From Bacteroidetes bacterium UBA3022 (GTDB taxonomy: Bacteria; Bacteroidota; Bacteroidia; Chitinophagales; BACL12), in contig DDYY01000092.1 of NCBI GenBank assembly GCA_002346225.1, positions 29,330 through 68,835 of the forward strand: 39,506 nt of DNA, in the 5' to 3' direction. The position numbers and the translations under genes are program-made. The notes below the pieces were generated by a model. The model saw only the letters and a list, made by a program, of their open reading frames with translations. It searched no databases and was not told the DNA's origin. Shown piece by piece: positions 1-7,978 of the stretch (within the stretch, counting starts at the first letter, position 1; each line of letters starts with the position of its first letter).

Positions 1-1065
1 GCTCCTAAAAAAGCAGCGAAGAAAACGACTGCGAAGTCTAAAATAACAGTTGCAGCCAAAAAAACAGTAGCTAAGAAAGCAGCTCCTAAGAAGGTCGCTG
101 CGCCCAAAAAGGTTTCAGCTGCTAAACCTGCAGCCAAGAAAGCACCAGCCACCAAAAAGGTTGCTGCGGCCAAACCTGTAGCCGGGACTAAGAAAGCCAC
201 AAAGGCAGTAAGCCCCAAAGCGGCTAAAACCGAAGCTAAAAAAGTTACCGCGAAAAAGGCGGCACCCAAGGTGACCAAAGCAGTGAAAAAAGATGCCCCT
301 AAAGCGACAAAAACCAAGGCTGCAAAAGCCACACCCCAACCTAAGAAAACGGTGGCCAAAAAGACAGCGGTAGCTAAAACAACCAAGGCAGCCCCCAAAG
401 CGGCAAAGGCAACAGCCAGCAAAGCTGTTGAGACAAAAAAGGCGGCGCCCAAAACGGCCAAAAGAACCACTTCAGCCAAGGCAGGTAGCAAAGCCAGGGG
501 AAGGAAGAAAGCGGCAGAAGCTAAAAAAGAAGCGGAAAGCCTCGTAACAGAAGTGATTACCAAGTCAGTTTCTAAAAAAGAACTCGACAGAATAAAAACG
601 AATGTTGCCAACGAGCAGGTCCCTACCCGTCAGGAAGGTCGTTTGCTAAAGCCTACCGGAAACGATGAGGACGATACAGCCGCCAGCAATAAGAAAGAAA
701 AAACCAGGTACTCAGACAAGGAACTGGAAGAGTTCAGGGATCTGATCAATACCAAACTGGCTAATGCCAAGAGCGAACTGAAGTACCTCCAGGAACAAAT
801 TAGCCGCTCAGGAGAGATAGGAGATGATTCTGATTTTCGCTTCAAAGGACTGGAAGATGGTACCAGCACAGCTGAAAGAGAATACCTCAGTCAGATGGCT
901 GCCCGTCAGATACAGTTCATTTCTCATCTGGAGAAAGCATTAATCCGCATACAGAATAAAACCTACGGTATTTGCAGGGAAACAGGAAAACTGATTTCCA
1001 AGCAACGACTGAGAGCTGTTCCGCACGCTACATTAAGTATAGAAGCCAAGAAAAATCAAAGCTAA
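1..1065 (+). CDS. Histone H1-like Lys/Ala-rich tail fused to a TraR/DksA-type domain (5' partial)
   Basis: The reading frame is open from the first base, so the true start lies upstream; an ATG at 271 is internal to the repeat tract. About 180 visible residues are a Lys/Ala/Pro/Thr-rich tract of AAKK, APKK and TKAA-like units, as in histone H1 tails and AlgP-like proteins, and should bind DNA non-specifically. The last ~120 residues match the TraR/DksA family: a coiled coil (DKELEEFRDLI onward) and the end GICRETGKLISKQRL. Only one Cys remains where C4 fingers have four, as is usual in Bacteroidota members, so zinc is probably not bound. DksA proteins act in the RNA polymerase secondary channel. 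The gene is followed after one base by lspA, so the two are likely cotranscribed. The family call is secure; the role of the tail (nucleoid association) is inference. Confidence 0.88.
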   Translation, partial: APKKAAKKTTAKSKITVAAKKTVAKKAAPKKVAAPKKVSAAKPAAKKAPATKKVAAAKPVAGTKKATKAVSPKAAKTEAKKVTAKKAAPKVTKAVKKDAPKATKTKAAKATPQPKKTVAKKTAVAKTTKAAPKAAKATASKAVETKKAAPKTAKRTTSAKAGSKARGRKKAAEAKKEAESLVTEVITKSVSKKELDRIKTNVANEQVPTRQEGRLLKPTGNDEDDTAASNKKEKTRYSDKELEEFRDLINTKLANAKSELKYLQEQISRSGEIGDDSDFRFKGLEDGTSTAEREYLSQMAARQIQFISHLEKALIRIQNKTYGICRETGKLISKQRLRAVPHATLSIEAKKNQS

Positions 1066-1066
1066 G

Positions 1067-1777
1067 GTGCGTAGATCAACCCTCGCTTTACTGGTAATTT
1101 TTCTGGTCTTATTGATTGATCAACTGCTGAAGATTTACATCAAAACTTCCATACAGCTGGGAGAGGAGTTCGGCATTCTGGGATTTTCATGGGCGCGCAT
1201 CCATTTTACTGAGAATGAGGGGATGGCCTTCGGTATGAAACTGGGGGGCAATTATGGCAAGCTGTTGCTCACCCTTTTTCGCATTATAGCCGTCGGCTTC
1301 ATCGGGTACTACCTGGTATCACTTATCCGCCATAAAACAAGCAAGGGATTAATCGCCAGCATAGCCCTCATTTTTGCAGGTGCACTGGGGAATATTATCG
1401 ACAGCATATTCTATGGTGTAATATTCAATGATTCATTTTACCAGGTGGCAACATTATTTCCGGAAGAGGGAGGCTATGCGCCTGTTTTTTACGGTCACGT
1501 AGTAGATATGTTTTACTTCCCAATGCTGAAGGGCTATTATCCTGAGTGGTTGCCATTTATTGGCGGTGATTTCTTTCTCTTTTTCCGACCCGTATTCAAC
1601 ATAGCCGACAGCGCCATCACCTTAGGTGTTTTATCGGTGTTGCTGTTTCAACGCAGTATTTTTGCCCATCATCCGGAACAGGAAGCAACACAGCCGGGCA
1701 CTGAATCCCATGAAAACGTTACGCCGGAAGCTCCCCATCCTGAAAAACAGAGCAGTGAACCGGAATCCCAACCATGA
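1067..1777 (+). CDS. lspA: Lipoprotein signal peptidase (signal peptidase II)
   Basis: Integral-membrane aspartyl peptidase that cleaves prolipoproteins before the lipidated cysteine. The two catalytic aspartates are recognisable in the GNIIDSIFYG and FNIADSAITLG motifs, and the N-terminal region has the NEGMAFG motif. Four membrane segments are evident. The loop between the third and fourth is long, as in other Bacteroidota LspA. The protein is 236 aa against a usual 160-200; the extra length is partly this loop and partly a ~40-residue Glu/Pro/His-rich hydrophilic tail. The start is GTG, one base after the preceding stop, and the stop overlaps the next gene by four bases (ATGA), so the three genes form an operon. 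Its substrates would include the lipoproteins encoded in this window. Confidence 0.95.
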   Translation: MRRSTLALLVIFLVLLIDQLLKIYIKTSIQLGEEFGILGFSWARIHFTENEGMAFGMKLGGNYGKLLLTLFRIIAVGFIGYYLVSLIRHKTSKGLIASIALIFAGALGNIIDSIFYGVIFNDSFYQVATLFPEEGGYAPVFYGHVVDMFYFPMLKGYYPEWLPFIGGDFFLFFRPVFNIADSAITLGVLSVLLFQRSIFAHHPEQEATQPGTESHENVTPEAPHPEKQSSEPESQP

Positions 1778-2712
1778 GTGTAACTGATCAACAAGAGACT
1801 TTTTTTCAAAAAGAACTGCTGCCGGAACTGCGCAACCTGGAAATTATCAGGGTAAAGCAGCTGCTCCGACTAGCATACATATTATTTGCATTGCTGGCAT
1901 CCTTTGCCGGGGCAATGCTGTTATTCAATCCCTTTTTCATTCTGGTGCTGTTGCTCGTTTTCCTCGGTTTGTATGGGGTACTTTTTGGACGGGGCAGGGA
2001 GCGCTTCGATTTTCCCGGTGCCTACCGGAATGTGATGAATAAAAAGATGGCAGGCCTCCTGATGGAAGCTTCTGCCTACCAGAGTAACCGCTACATCGGC
2101 GAAAAAGAACTTTTGCAAAGTGGCATCATTCCCGGACCCGTTGACGATTATTCAGGAGAAGGATTGCTGGAAGGTAATGTAGGTTCCACGCCAGTGGTAA
2201 TGAGCCAGCTCCATACCCGCAATATGGAGCGTCACCCCAACGGAGATATTACCTATACCACCATTTTCAGAGGATTGTTATTGCGGGCAGAGATAGGAGC
2301 GGACAACCAGGATATACTGTATATCGTGAGCGATAATGATGAGCATCTGGCGGCCTATTTCGAAGAAAAACGCCGTGACATCAATATCCTTCAGCCTGAA
2401 ATAGTTACTACGGGAAACGAGAAGTTTGATGCATCGTTTACAGTGTACGCCACAGACAATACATTACTGCAACAATTCCTCACAAAGGAAGTGCAGACCG
2501 TTTTGACAGATCTGGTGGCCACCTACGGACCGGGCATCAGATGTTCACTCGTGCAACAATACTTATTCATTGCATATCCCTGGCGGGAGAAAATGTTCGT
2601 ACCCTCTATTTATAAGTCCGCTCTGGATTTAACAGGTTTCAAAGAATACGCCGCTGTGCTGAAGGTGGCTGAAAACCTCATACAGGCCGCTGCAGGTGCA
2701 GTAAAAAGCTGA
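1774..2712 (+). CDS. DUF3137-like membrane protein
   Basis: Protein of 312 aa with two adjacent hydrophobic segments (about residues 32-70) followed by a large soluble domain. The order of N-terminal helix, paired membrane segments and then a beta-rich domain with the VSDNDEHL and FDASFTVYATD stretches is that of DUF3137 (galanin-like) proteins, whose function is unknown. The start ATG overlaps the lspA stop by four bases, so it is probably translationally coupled to lspA. No catalytic motif is visible. The family assignment is from memory of the domain pattern and is moderately sure; no function is proposed. Confidence 0.7.
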   Translation: MSVTDQQETFFQKELLPELRNLEIIRVKQLLRLAYILFALLASFAGAMLLFNPFFILVLLLVFLGLYGVLFGRGRERFDFPGAYRNVMNKKMAGLLMEASAYQSNRYIGEKELLQSGIIPGPVDDYSGEGLLEGNVGSTPVVMSQLHTRNMERHPNGDITYTTIFRGLLLRAEIGADNQDILYIVSDNDEHLAAYFEEKRRDINILQPEIVTTGNEKFDASFTVYATDNTLLQQFLTKEVQTVLTDLVATYGPGIRCSLVQQYLFIAYPWREKMFVPSIYKSALDLTGFKEYAAVLKVAENLIQAAAGAVKS

Positions 2713-2732
2713 GGCTGAAACGATATTTAGGG

Positions 2733-2740
2733 TAACTTTG
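2733..2740 (+). promoter_or_regulatory. -7 promoter element (TAACTTTG)
   Basis: Perfect match to the Bacteroidota -7 consensus TAnnTTTG, nine bases before the ATG at 2750. A TTG inside the element could be read as an earlier start codon, but transcription would begin downstream of it, so ATG 2750 or 2753 is preferred. No clear TTTG -33 box is seen. Confidence 0.6.
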
Positions 2741-2749
2741 CGTTTCGTA

Positions 2750-4771
2750 ATGATGCAGATTATACCTTTCAGAAATGCTTGCCTGATTATCGCCCTGTTG
2801 CTTACAGGCTTCCACCTTCGTGGTCAACAGTCCTTATTGCTGGAATATACCCCTGCGGGAAGTAGCAACAGCTCTTATATTTTTGGCATTCTGGATAACG
2901 CAGGTAGTCCGGATGTACCGGTAAGCACCGCGCTTAATGCTGTAATGAAAGAGGTTAATACCGTAGCATTTGAATGGTTGCCCGAACGGTACGAGCTTGA
3001 ACAGGAAGCAGGGCTGCTGCAGATTAACAGCACTGAAAATAATCTGAAGCGCTATTTAAAACGCGACGATAATATCCGCTACGAGCTCTTTATTCTCGAT
3101 AAACTGCAGGAAGAAGTTGCCGACTATGCGAACTTCACTCCCCTGTACACCATGCAGTTATTTAGAAATGCCTTTCTTGCAGGTAGCAGAGATTTTCATC
3201 GCGATGAGGTGTTTGATTCGGCAAGGAAGAATATTAAGCCGGTCTTATCCATGTTGAATATTCGGCAGCTGACCAGTTTGATGATGGCAGTGCCTTTTGA
3301 AACACAGGCCGATATATTAAGTAATTATGTAAATAATTTTTCCGCCTATCAACAATACGAGAAGGTGAAGCTCCAGCTGTACCTTGCGCAGGACCTCAAT
3401 GGTATAGCGCGCGCCGTTGAACAGGCAGAGCATCCCGAGTATATCCTTTTACAGCGGCAGATAAATGAATTGCTGGCCAGTAAAATGGAGCAACTGGCAG
3501 CCGGACAATCCGTTTTGTTTGTAGTCAATGTCGAAAGACTCGGCGGTGAAAGCGGACTGCTGGCAATGCTGCGCCAGCGAAATGCGGCGATTGCAGATGC
3601 ATCATTGGTTATTCAGATAGCAGAAGACCAGAAGCAAGATGTTGCAGGAACCACTACTGAAGTAGGTATTGTGGAAGAACAACCGGAAGCAGATGATTTT
3701 CCCGGCGATTTGCTTTTCACCAATGCTGTTACGCCGGCTACGGACGAAAACAGGTGGATAAAGGTGTGTGAGCAGCAGGTAAGCAATCCTATTTTCAAAG
3801 CCTACACCGATCCCTTTGGCGACCGTTATGATTATCTCGCTGCTGATACAGCATTCCTGGACGAATGGTACGACCTTCGATCAAATGACGCATTTTTTAA
3901 TATAAAATTTCCGGAAAATGTAAGCTGGGAAGAGAGCACCACCAACTCCATCAATGGTCCTATAAAAACCAATACCGCCAGTACCAATCATGCGCGTTCC
4001 GATCTGTTCTACTCAGTTGGTTATACCATCTATCCGCCTAATTTTAATCCGGAGCAAAAAGCGCCGTTTTTCGATGACTTTGTTTACCGCTCTGTAAGAA
4101 AGTGGAAAGGCGACCTGCTCGAGCAACGCATTCTATCCGATCAGGAGTACACAGGTCGTGCTTTTCTGGTGGCAGTGAACGACTCTTTTTTTGTTCGTTC
4201 CGTGCTGATTTTGAAAGGCAATGTACTGTACCAGTTGCTATGCGGTGGCCCGGGTGATAAACCCTATGATACCTATGCAGAAGAATTCCTGCGCAGCTTC
4301 CGCCTCGACCGTGGCAAAAGCGGTAACTGGTTCCTGCATGCCGACGCTGGTTACAGTTGCTACTTTCCGCGACAACCGCTGATTGATAACCAGACCATCA
4401 ACACCCAATACGGTCCCTTGCGCATCACTACCCTGAATGCTGCAGAATTTGATAGCCAGCTTTCCTATTTCCTGAGCGTGAATGTGTATCCTTCAGGCTA
4501 TAAACTCAAAGGGGATAAAGCATTCTATAAAGACTTGATTGCCGATGCCGAACGGCAGTATTTTGGCAGGGCTCTTTCTGTCGATAAAATTAAAAAGGGT
4601 AAGCATGCGGGAAGGGAGGTGTTGTTGCAACTGAATAGCGGAGAAGTCTATAAGATGCATTTCTTTATCGATAACAATGCCGTGTATCAATATCTGGTGG
4701 GTGGCAGCGCTTCATCAGTTGAATCGGCCAACGCCAGCTATTTCCTCGAGCAGTTTCAGTTTACCGACTGA
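2750..4771 (+). CDS. Secreted TraB/GumN-like protein with degenerate active site and two C-terminal repeats
   Basis: A signal peptide (about residues 1-25, ending HLRGQ) precedes ~250 residues with the TraB/GumN (TIKI-type) pattern. SYIFGILDNAGSPD matches the first family motif (normally YLFGTxH), followed by the conserved acidic position in AFEWLP. FVVNVERLGGESGLLAML (residues 258-275) matches the second (normally VGAxHLPGxxGLLALL). Both motif histidines are missing: Asp at 49 and Arg at 263. This suggests a catalytically dead member. The C-terminal half (about 395-520 and 535-673) holds two related segments ending YQLLCGG...EEFLRSFRL and YQYLVGG...YFLEQFQFTD, an apparent internal duplication. 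The family fold is a moderate-confidence call; loss of activity is inference. Confidence 0.65.
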   Translation: MMQIIPFRNACLIIALLLTGFHLRGQQSLLLEYTPAGSSNSSYIFGILDNAGSPDVPVSTALNAVMKEVNTVAFEWLPERYELEQEAGLLQINSTENNLKRYLKRDDNIRYELFILDKLQEEVADYANFTPLYTMQLFRNAFLAGSRDFHRDEVFDSARKNIKPVLSMLNIRQLTSLMMAVPFETQADILSNYVNNFSAYQQYEKVKLQLYLAQDLNGIARAVEQAEHPEYILLQRQINELLASKMEQLAAGQSVLFVVNVERLGGESGLLAMLRQRNAAIADASLVIQIAEDQKQDVAGTTTEVGIVEEQPEADDFPGDLLFTNAVTPATDENRWIKVCEQQVSNPIFKAYTDPFGDRYDYLAADTAFLDEWYDLRSNDAFFNIKFPENVSWEESTTNSINGPIKTNTASTNHARSDLFYSVGYTIYPPNFNPEQKAPFFDDFVYRSVRKWKGDLLEQRILSDQEYTGRAFLVAVNDSFFVRSVLILKGNVLYQLLCGGPGDKPYDTYAEEFLRSFRLDRGKSGNWFLHADAGYSCYFPRQPLIDNQTINTQYGPLRITTLNAAEFDSQLSYFLSVNVYPSGYKLKGDKAFYKDLIADAERQYFGRALSVDKIKKGKHAGREVLLQLNSGEVYKMHFFIDNNAVYQYLVGGSASSVESANASYFLEQFQFTD

Positions 4772-4797
4772 AATCGCGTGCATGGCATAATTTTCGC

Positions 4798-4805
4798 TAC
4801 CTTTT
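4798..4805 (+). promoter_or_regulatory. -7-like element (TACCTTTT)
   Basis: Seven of eight bases... the fixed positions match TAnnTTTG except the final G. It lies 21 bases before the ATG at 4827, in the 55-base gap after the preceding gene. No -33 box is obvious. Confidence 0.35.
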
Positions 4806-4826
4806 AGTCAGATTAATCATTGCTGT

Positions 4827-5717
4827 ATGAAAAAGCTATTTACTGCTTTATGCTTAACAGGTATGGTTTTGGGCCTGAATGCCCAGAACTTCACTTTTGA
4901 ACCTGCAGGAGAAAAAGGTCTTACCATTGCACGTGTAACCCAAAAGGGCGAGACCTGGATACTCCGCGAGGGCATGGAAGGTAACTACATCGATTATGTA
5001 CCCCTGAACTTGCCGGAGGAGATGCAACAGGAGGGAATAGACGTAGTGTTTGAAGGTGTATTAGGTAAGATACCCGCCAATGTCCGCATGATGGGAAAAC
5101 CCTTGCAGTTGAGCAGCATCAAGCGACTATACAGAGCGAGTGATACTGCTACCGATGCCATGGATCCCCAGTCGAAAAAGACGAAGGCACCACAAGACTC
5201 GGTGGTTAGAATGGAAGAAATGGAAGGTGTAATCCGGTCCACCGAAGGACGCTGGTTCATATATGTCAAGGAAAAAGATATAGAACGCGCCTATCTCCCC
5301 GATAACCTACCGGATGACTTTAAGGTAGAAAATCTTTCGGTTGTAGTTACAGGTATGGCACGCATATCACGCAACGACGGCAGCCGACGGTTGCGCATCA
5401 CAGATATGATTGCCTATGAAGAGAAGAAGTTCGATGCCGATGCCGTGCAACAGCCCATGAAAGATCTCTACCCTTTCGAACCGGTTGGGGCAATTGACCA
5501 AAAGGCCGGCATCATCAAAAAGTATTCAGAAGATCCGCCCCTGTTTGTATTTGAAACCGATAACGGAACCACCCGTTACCTGCCTGCCATCCTACCGGCT
5601 TCCTTTCAACAGCATAACCTTCCGGTTATTATTACAGGATTCTATGGCAATATTCCCAACAATGTAAGACTGGTGGGAATACCACTGGAAATTACAACAA
5701 TAGAAGTCGTGGAGTAA
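4827..5717 (+). CDS. Exported protein with three copies of a small beta-rich domain
   Basis: A signal peptide (residues 1-19, cleaved after LNAQ or nearby) is followed by three related units: about 22-103, 128-200 and 217-296. Each unit carries a strand ending in a YLP/VPL motif, then NLPEEM, NLPDDF or ILPASF, then a VVFEG, VVVTG or VIITG strand, and units 1 and 3 end with IPANVRMMGKPL or IPNNVRLVGIPL. Linkers are charged (Lys/Asp/Gln-rich). I do not recognise the domain; the strand pattern resembles small OB-like or beta-barrel repeats. It is probably periplasmic or surface-located. The gene has its own likely promoter and converges on the cyclophilin gene with a six-base gap. Confidence 0.75.
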   Translation: MKKLFTALCLTGMVLGLNAQNFTFEPAGEKGLTIARVTQKGETWILREGMEGNYIDYVPLNLPEEMQQEGIDVVFEGVLGKIPANVRMMGKPLQLSSIKRLYRASDTATDAMDPQSKKTKAPQDSVVRMEEMEGVIRSTEGRWFIYVKEKDIERAYLPDNLPDDFKVENLSVVVTGMARISRNDGSRRLRITDMIAYEEKKFDADAVQQPMKDLYPFEPVGAIDQKAGIIKKYSEDPPLFVFETDNGTTRYLPAILPASFQQHNLPVIITGFYGNIPNNVRLVGIPLEITTIEVVE

Positions 5718-5723
5718 GGAAGA

Positions 5724-6464
5724 TTATTCTTCCACTACCATGGTCATCTTGATATCTTCGAGTGGACGATCGCGGCTGTCTTTTTTCACAGCGGCAATTT
5801 TGTCAATCACATCAAGACCATCTATCACTTCCCCGAATACAGTATACTGCTGATCGAGGAATGGTGTACCACCGATGGTGCGGTAAATTTCCCTTTCAGC
5901 ATCGGTGTAATTGATGCCCATGCGCTGACCCATCATGTTCAAATCGCTGTCGGTCTGTTTTGTGCCCTGTACGATATAGAACTGCGATCCGGATGAAGCA
6001 CGTTGCGGATTTACCTGATCAGCCTGGCGCGCTGCAGAAAGCGCTCCTTTTTTGTGTATCAGCCCTTTCCTGAATTCAGCAGGTACAGTATATCCAGGAC
6101 CTCCGGTGCCCAGTGGTGCACCTGCCTGAGCATTGCGGCTGTTGGGGTCGCCGCCCTGAATCATAAAATCTGAAATGACCCGGTGAAAGAGCAGGTCATT
6201 ATAGTAGCTTTCTTTTACCAGTTTGATAAAATTGTCGCGGTGCAGCGGTGTCTCGTTGTACAGTTTTATCAGCATATCGCCATAAGGAGTGCTGATTTTT
6301 ACCATTTGCTCAGGTTGATTTTCCATCTCTTGTTGTTCGTTTTGGGTGCTTACCACTGCTGCCTCAGGCTCGTTATCCGGGGCGTTCGTATTACCTGTCT
6401 GCTCATTCGATGAACCGCAGGCTGCCAGCAAAAACAGAAGGGGTAAAAGCGCTCTTATGATCAT
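5724..6464 (-). CDS. Cyclophilin-type peptidyl-prolyl isomerase lipoprotein
   Basis: Catalyses cis-trans isomerisation of Xaa-Pro bonds. The N-terminus is a lipoprotein signal with lipobox LAAC, then a ~35-residue Asn/Glu/Gln-rich linker, then one cyclophilin domain. Recognisable core motifs are FHRVISDFMIQGGDP (containing the catalytic Arg), GSQFYIV and YTVFGEVIDGLDVIDKI. An insertion between QGTKQTDSD and TPFLDQQ is typical of Bacteroidota cyclophilins. The start overlaps the upstream 123-aa gene by four bases. It is therefore the last gene of the leftward mbnP-like operon and may help fold its exported proteins, although this may be chance proximity. Confidence 0.93.
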   Translation of the reverse strand: MIIRALLPLLFLLAACGSSNEQTGNTNAPDNEPEAAVVSTQNEQQEMENQPEQMVKISTPYGDMLIKLYNETPLHRDNFIKLVKESYYNDLLFHRVISDFMIQGGDPNSRNAQAGAPLGTGGPGYTVPAEFRKGLIHKKGALSAARQADQVNPQRASSGSQFYIVQGTKQTDSDLNMMGQRMGINYTDAEREIYRTIGGTPFLDQQYTVFGEVIDGLDVIDKIAAVKKDSRDRPLEDIKMTMVVEE

Positions 6465-6832
6465 ACTATTGCTTTATCTAATTCGTCAAAATAACGGATA
6501 ATATTCGTCTTCAACAACGTTTCCTGTTGTTCAATATCCATGTCATCCATGGAGCGCAATTGCTCAAAATGCGGCCATCCGTCTGCATCAGTGGCAATAT
6601 GCACATAGTATCCATTGTAGCTCAACAGGCGACAAACTGCCACGTGCATCAGTTCCTGCTTTTGTTCTTTGGAATACTTTTCCTGCAGCTTTCCCACCTC
6701 ATTCATTCCAATCAGAAACAGCAGGCTTTCCAGTGTAGGTTTCTTGCCGAACTGATCCTTTATCCGTTGTAGCAAACGCACCCAGCGGGGGTCGAAGTCA
6801 AGCGGCACGAATTCATGTGTAAAATCTTCCAT
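6461..6832 (-). CDS. Conserved-looking hypothetical protein (123 aa)
   Basis: Soluble, acidic, probably helical protein with no signal peptide, membrane segment or Cys pair. The segment KPTLESLLFLIGMNEVGKLQ resembles helices of small Bacteroidota proteins of unknown function. It starts eight bases after the diheme protein gene stop and overlaps the cyclophilin gene by four bases, so it is cotranscribed with both. Codon use and the tight packing support a real gene. I cannot assign a function. Confidence 0.75.
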   Translation of the reverse strand: MEDFTHEFVPLDFDPRWVRLLQRIKDQFGKKPTLESLLFLIGMNEVGKLQEKYSKEQKQELMHVAVCRLLSYNGYYVHIATDADGWPHFEQLRSMDDMDIEQQETLLKTNIIRYFDELDKAIV

Positions 6833-6840
6833 GCAGGGGC

Positions 6841-7965
6841 TTACGGTTCAAAGGGGTTTTGAAATGCAGGATTGGTGGCCAGTTCCATATCTGTCAATGT
6901 CAACAGGAATGCCTTTAGCGTATCGAGTTGGGCTGCACTCAGCTGAACACCACCTTGATAGGCCTTCTGCATGAACGGATCGGTAAAAGGGGTATCGTGT
7001 ACGCCCGAATTGTAAAATTCGAGTACTTCATCCAAAGTAGCAAAGCGACCATCGTGCATATAAGGTGCGGTGAGCGCTATATTGCGCAGACTGGGGGTTT
7101 TAAACAGTCCGTAGTCTTCGGGATTTCCCGTTACGCCTCCCAGGCCGGCATCTTCGAAATCGGTATAGGCTGCTGCATTATCAAGGCCGTTGTTGCGGAA
7201 AAGAAAATCGGTAAATAAACCGCCATTGATACCATGACAGTGAAAACAGTCTCCACCATCATTATCGTTGAACAATTGCCAGCCGCGCAGCTCTTTTTCA
7301 CTCAGGAAGACACCCGGGGTAGCGTTGAACGCCTGATCAAATTTGGAATTGCCTGATACGATGGTGCGCATAAATTGAGCAATGGCTTTTCCAATAAGCT
7401 CGGAGGTGATGATATCTGCTCCAAAAGCTTCATAGAAACCCTTGCGGTACCGCTCCTCTGCCATCAAAGCTGTTACTGCATTCGGCAGAGTATTGTGCAT
7501 TTCTATAGGATCTTGAATGGGCAACAACGCCTGATCCTCCAGCGTGGGAGCTCTTCCGTCCCAGAAGAATCCTATAAAGCCGGGATCCAGCTGGCTGTAG
7601 ACCAGATTGAAGATGGGCATGGCATTGCGGTTGCCACTGATATTGTCGATACCTATACTGAACTGCAATCCGTTATCAGTAAAGCCGAAAGCGGGGTTGT
7701 GACAGCCGGAACAGGAAAGGGTGCTGTCGGCCGACAAGATGGGATCATAAAAAAGCTGTCTTCCCAGCTCAACACCCTGGCGGGTCAAAGGGTTGCCCGA
7801 AATATCCGGAGGCAGTGCCGGCAGCCCGACGGGTTTTTCGAGATTGTAAGGTGTAGGGTCGTAAGTATATTGTGGTGTGGGACCGGGCAAGGGCATATCG
7901 CGCTCGCAGGCGGTCATTTGCCAGCCTGCCAACAACAATATCCATACTATTTTTCTCCCGCGCAT
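6841..7965 (-). CDS. Diheme cytochrome c peroxidase / MauG-MbnH-like lipoprotein (copy 1)
   Basis: Two c-type heme sites, CSGCH (residues 85-89) and CFHCH (240-244), sit in the two-domain frame of bacterial diheme peroxidases. Family motifs include LGRQLFYDPILSAD, FWDGRAPTLEDQ, MRTIVSGNSKFD and FKTPSLRNIALTAPYMHDG. The lipobox MTAC (Cys20) implies anchoring outside the cytoplasm. Members either reduce hydrogen peroxide or, like MauG and MbnH, oxidise aromatic side chains of a partner protein. The adjacent MbnP-like gene favours the second role, by inference. A perfect TAACTTTG element lies four bases before the ATG, within the gap to the upstream paralog, so this gene can be transcribed internally. 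It has diverged well from its neighbour and is not a recent copy. Confidence 0.92.
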   Translation of the reverse strand: MRGRKIVWILLLAGWQMTACERDMPLPGPTPQYTYDPTPYNLEKPVGLPALPPDISGNPLTRQGVELGRQLFYDPILSADSTLSCSGCHNPAFGFTDNGLQFSIGIDNISGNRNAMPIFNLVYSQLDPGFIGFFWDGRAPTLEDQALLPIQDPIEMHNTLPNAVTALMAEERYRKGFYEAFGADIITSELIGKAIAQFMRTIVSGNSKFDQAFNATPGVFLSEKELRGWQLFNDNDGGDCFHCHGINGGLFTDFLFRNNGLDNAAAYTDFEDAGLGGVTGNPEDYGLFKTPSLRNIALTAPYMHDGRFATLDEVLEFYNSGVHDTPFTDPFMQKAYQGGVQLSAAQLDTLKAFLLTLTDMELATNPAFQNPFEP

Positions 7966-7969
7966 GCTA

Positions 7970-7977
7970 CAAAGTTA
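7970..7977 (-). promoter_or_regulatory. -7 promoter element (TAACTTTG), internal to operon
   Basis: Read on the minus strand this is a perfect TAnnTTTG, in the 13-base gap between the two diheme genes and only four bases before the downstream ATG. If used, the transcript would start at or next to the AUG. No matching -33 box is seen. Confidence 0.45.
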
Positions 7978-7978
7978 A

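Noticed and set aside
1..540. Repeated short units at the left edge as a possible CRISPR or satellite array
   Set aside because: They are in-frame Lys/Ala codons of varied length and sequence, continuous with the DksA-type domain.
2738..2752. TTG start for the TraB/GumN-like gene
   Set aside because: It is part of the TAACTTTG -7 element, so it would lie upstream of the transcript; the following ATG starts directly before the signal peptide.
5718..5733. GGAAGA-TTAT-TCTTCC hairpin between convergent genes as a terminator
   Set aside because: The stem is six pairs without a T run and lies partly in the last codons of the cyclophilin gene; too weak to call.
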